Notes under the pieces: generated by a model | What the model saw: only the letters and a program-made list of their open reading frames with translations | Told to the model about the DNA's origin: nothing | Databases searched by the model: none | Shown here: positions 63,986 to 64,000 of the stretch, one piece after another | How the letters are laid out: every line of letters begins with the position of its first letter | Position numbering within the stretch: position 1 is the first letter of the stretch | Assembly: GCA_022486815.1 (NCBI GenBank) | Contig: JAKVJW010000001.1 | Coordinates: 1 to 64,000, forward strand | Length of the DNA stretch: 64,000 bases | Direction of reading: 5' to 3' | Origin: Prevotella sp. | GTDB taxonomy: Bacteria > Bacteroidota > Bacteroidia > Bacteroidales > Bacteroidaceae | Program-made: the position numbers and the translations under genes

Positions 63986-64000
63986 TTTACACCGTGTTCT

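Overview
The window looks like a chromosome segment of a Bacteroidales bacterium, most likely Prevotellaceae (Prevotella/Segatella-like). The reasons are: many genes are preceded by the Bacteroidetes -7 box TAnnTTTG, in several cases with a -33 TTTG 19-20 bp upstream; Shine-Dalgarno sequences are sparse; the gene set is typical (three-gene SdhCAB, long-form IspG, succinate-type CoA-transferase, PL11 lyase lipoprotein, DUF4254 with a GT9 glycosyltransferase, fused AMMECR1/MEMO protein); and the DNA is AT-rich. No rRNA, tRNA, CRISPR array or prophage was recognised. Family assignments come from recognising the translated sequences by eye; no search was run.

Layout. 0-12 kb: two tiny minus-strand reading frames, then ruvB, coaD, ybeY (plus), and S41 protease, parE, a GNAT-like protein and sdhCAB (minus). 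12-24 kb: mnmG, apt, uvrC, dtd, a MazG-like protein, deoC, a polyprenyl synthase (minus), polA and a truncated GrpB-like gene. Two parS-type palindromes (14.08 and 15.44 kb) and a 22-23 bp tandem array lie in the spacers around apt. 24-39 kb: ychF, lgt, mutS (minus), PL11 lyase (minus), tex, CoA-transferase, then a minus block (SpoU-type methyltransferase, SufE, U32) and a lipoprotein that resembles a C1B peptidase but lacks catalytic residues, facing a histidine acid phosphatase. 40-42 kb is the most unusual part: an IS982-type relic, a second tandem array, and a small transcription unit encoding a 25-aa single-TM peptide. 42-53 kb: a conserved unknown, rpoN, a PAP2-like protein, purE, ispG, a perfect 46-bp palindrome, a small unknown, the AmmeMemoRadiSam pair, cysS and a HAD phosphatase. 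53-64 kb: a small membrane protein, a second unit of the 41-kb type (28-aa peptide), rubredoxin, leuS, a YitT protein, a MITE-like element, rdgB, an AT-rich candidate oriC (about 60 kb), GT9/DUF4254, acpP and fabF.

The main new signals are: (1) twin loci at 41.06-41.60 and 54.04-54.46 kb with the same order (palindrome, FNR-like dyad, -7 box at the same distance, long purine-rich C-poor leader, small hairpin, single-TM micropeptide, terminator), which I consider the best candidate for an undescribed system; (2) a putative replication origin at about 60 kb with clustered DnaA-box-like sites, supported by a change in G/C bias and two parS sites about 45 kb away; (3) a family of 22-23 bp GTTTCC...TGGTAAT repeats in two arrays and inside a MITE that shares terminal repeats with the IS982 relic. 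Promoter positions also correct several ORF-track starts (GNAT, dtd, C1B-like, AMMECR1/MEMO, cysS, 53.3-kb membrane protein), and three genes absent from the track were added (rubredoxin and the two micropeptides).
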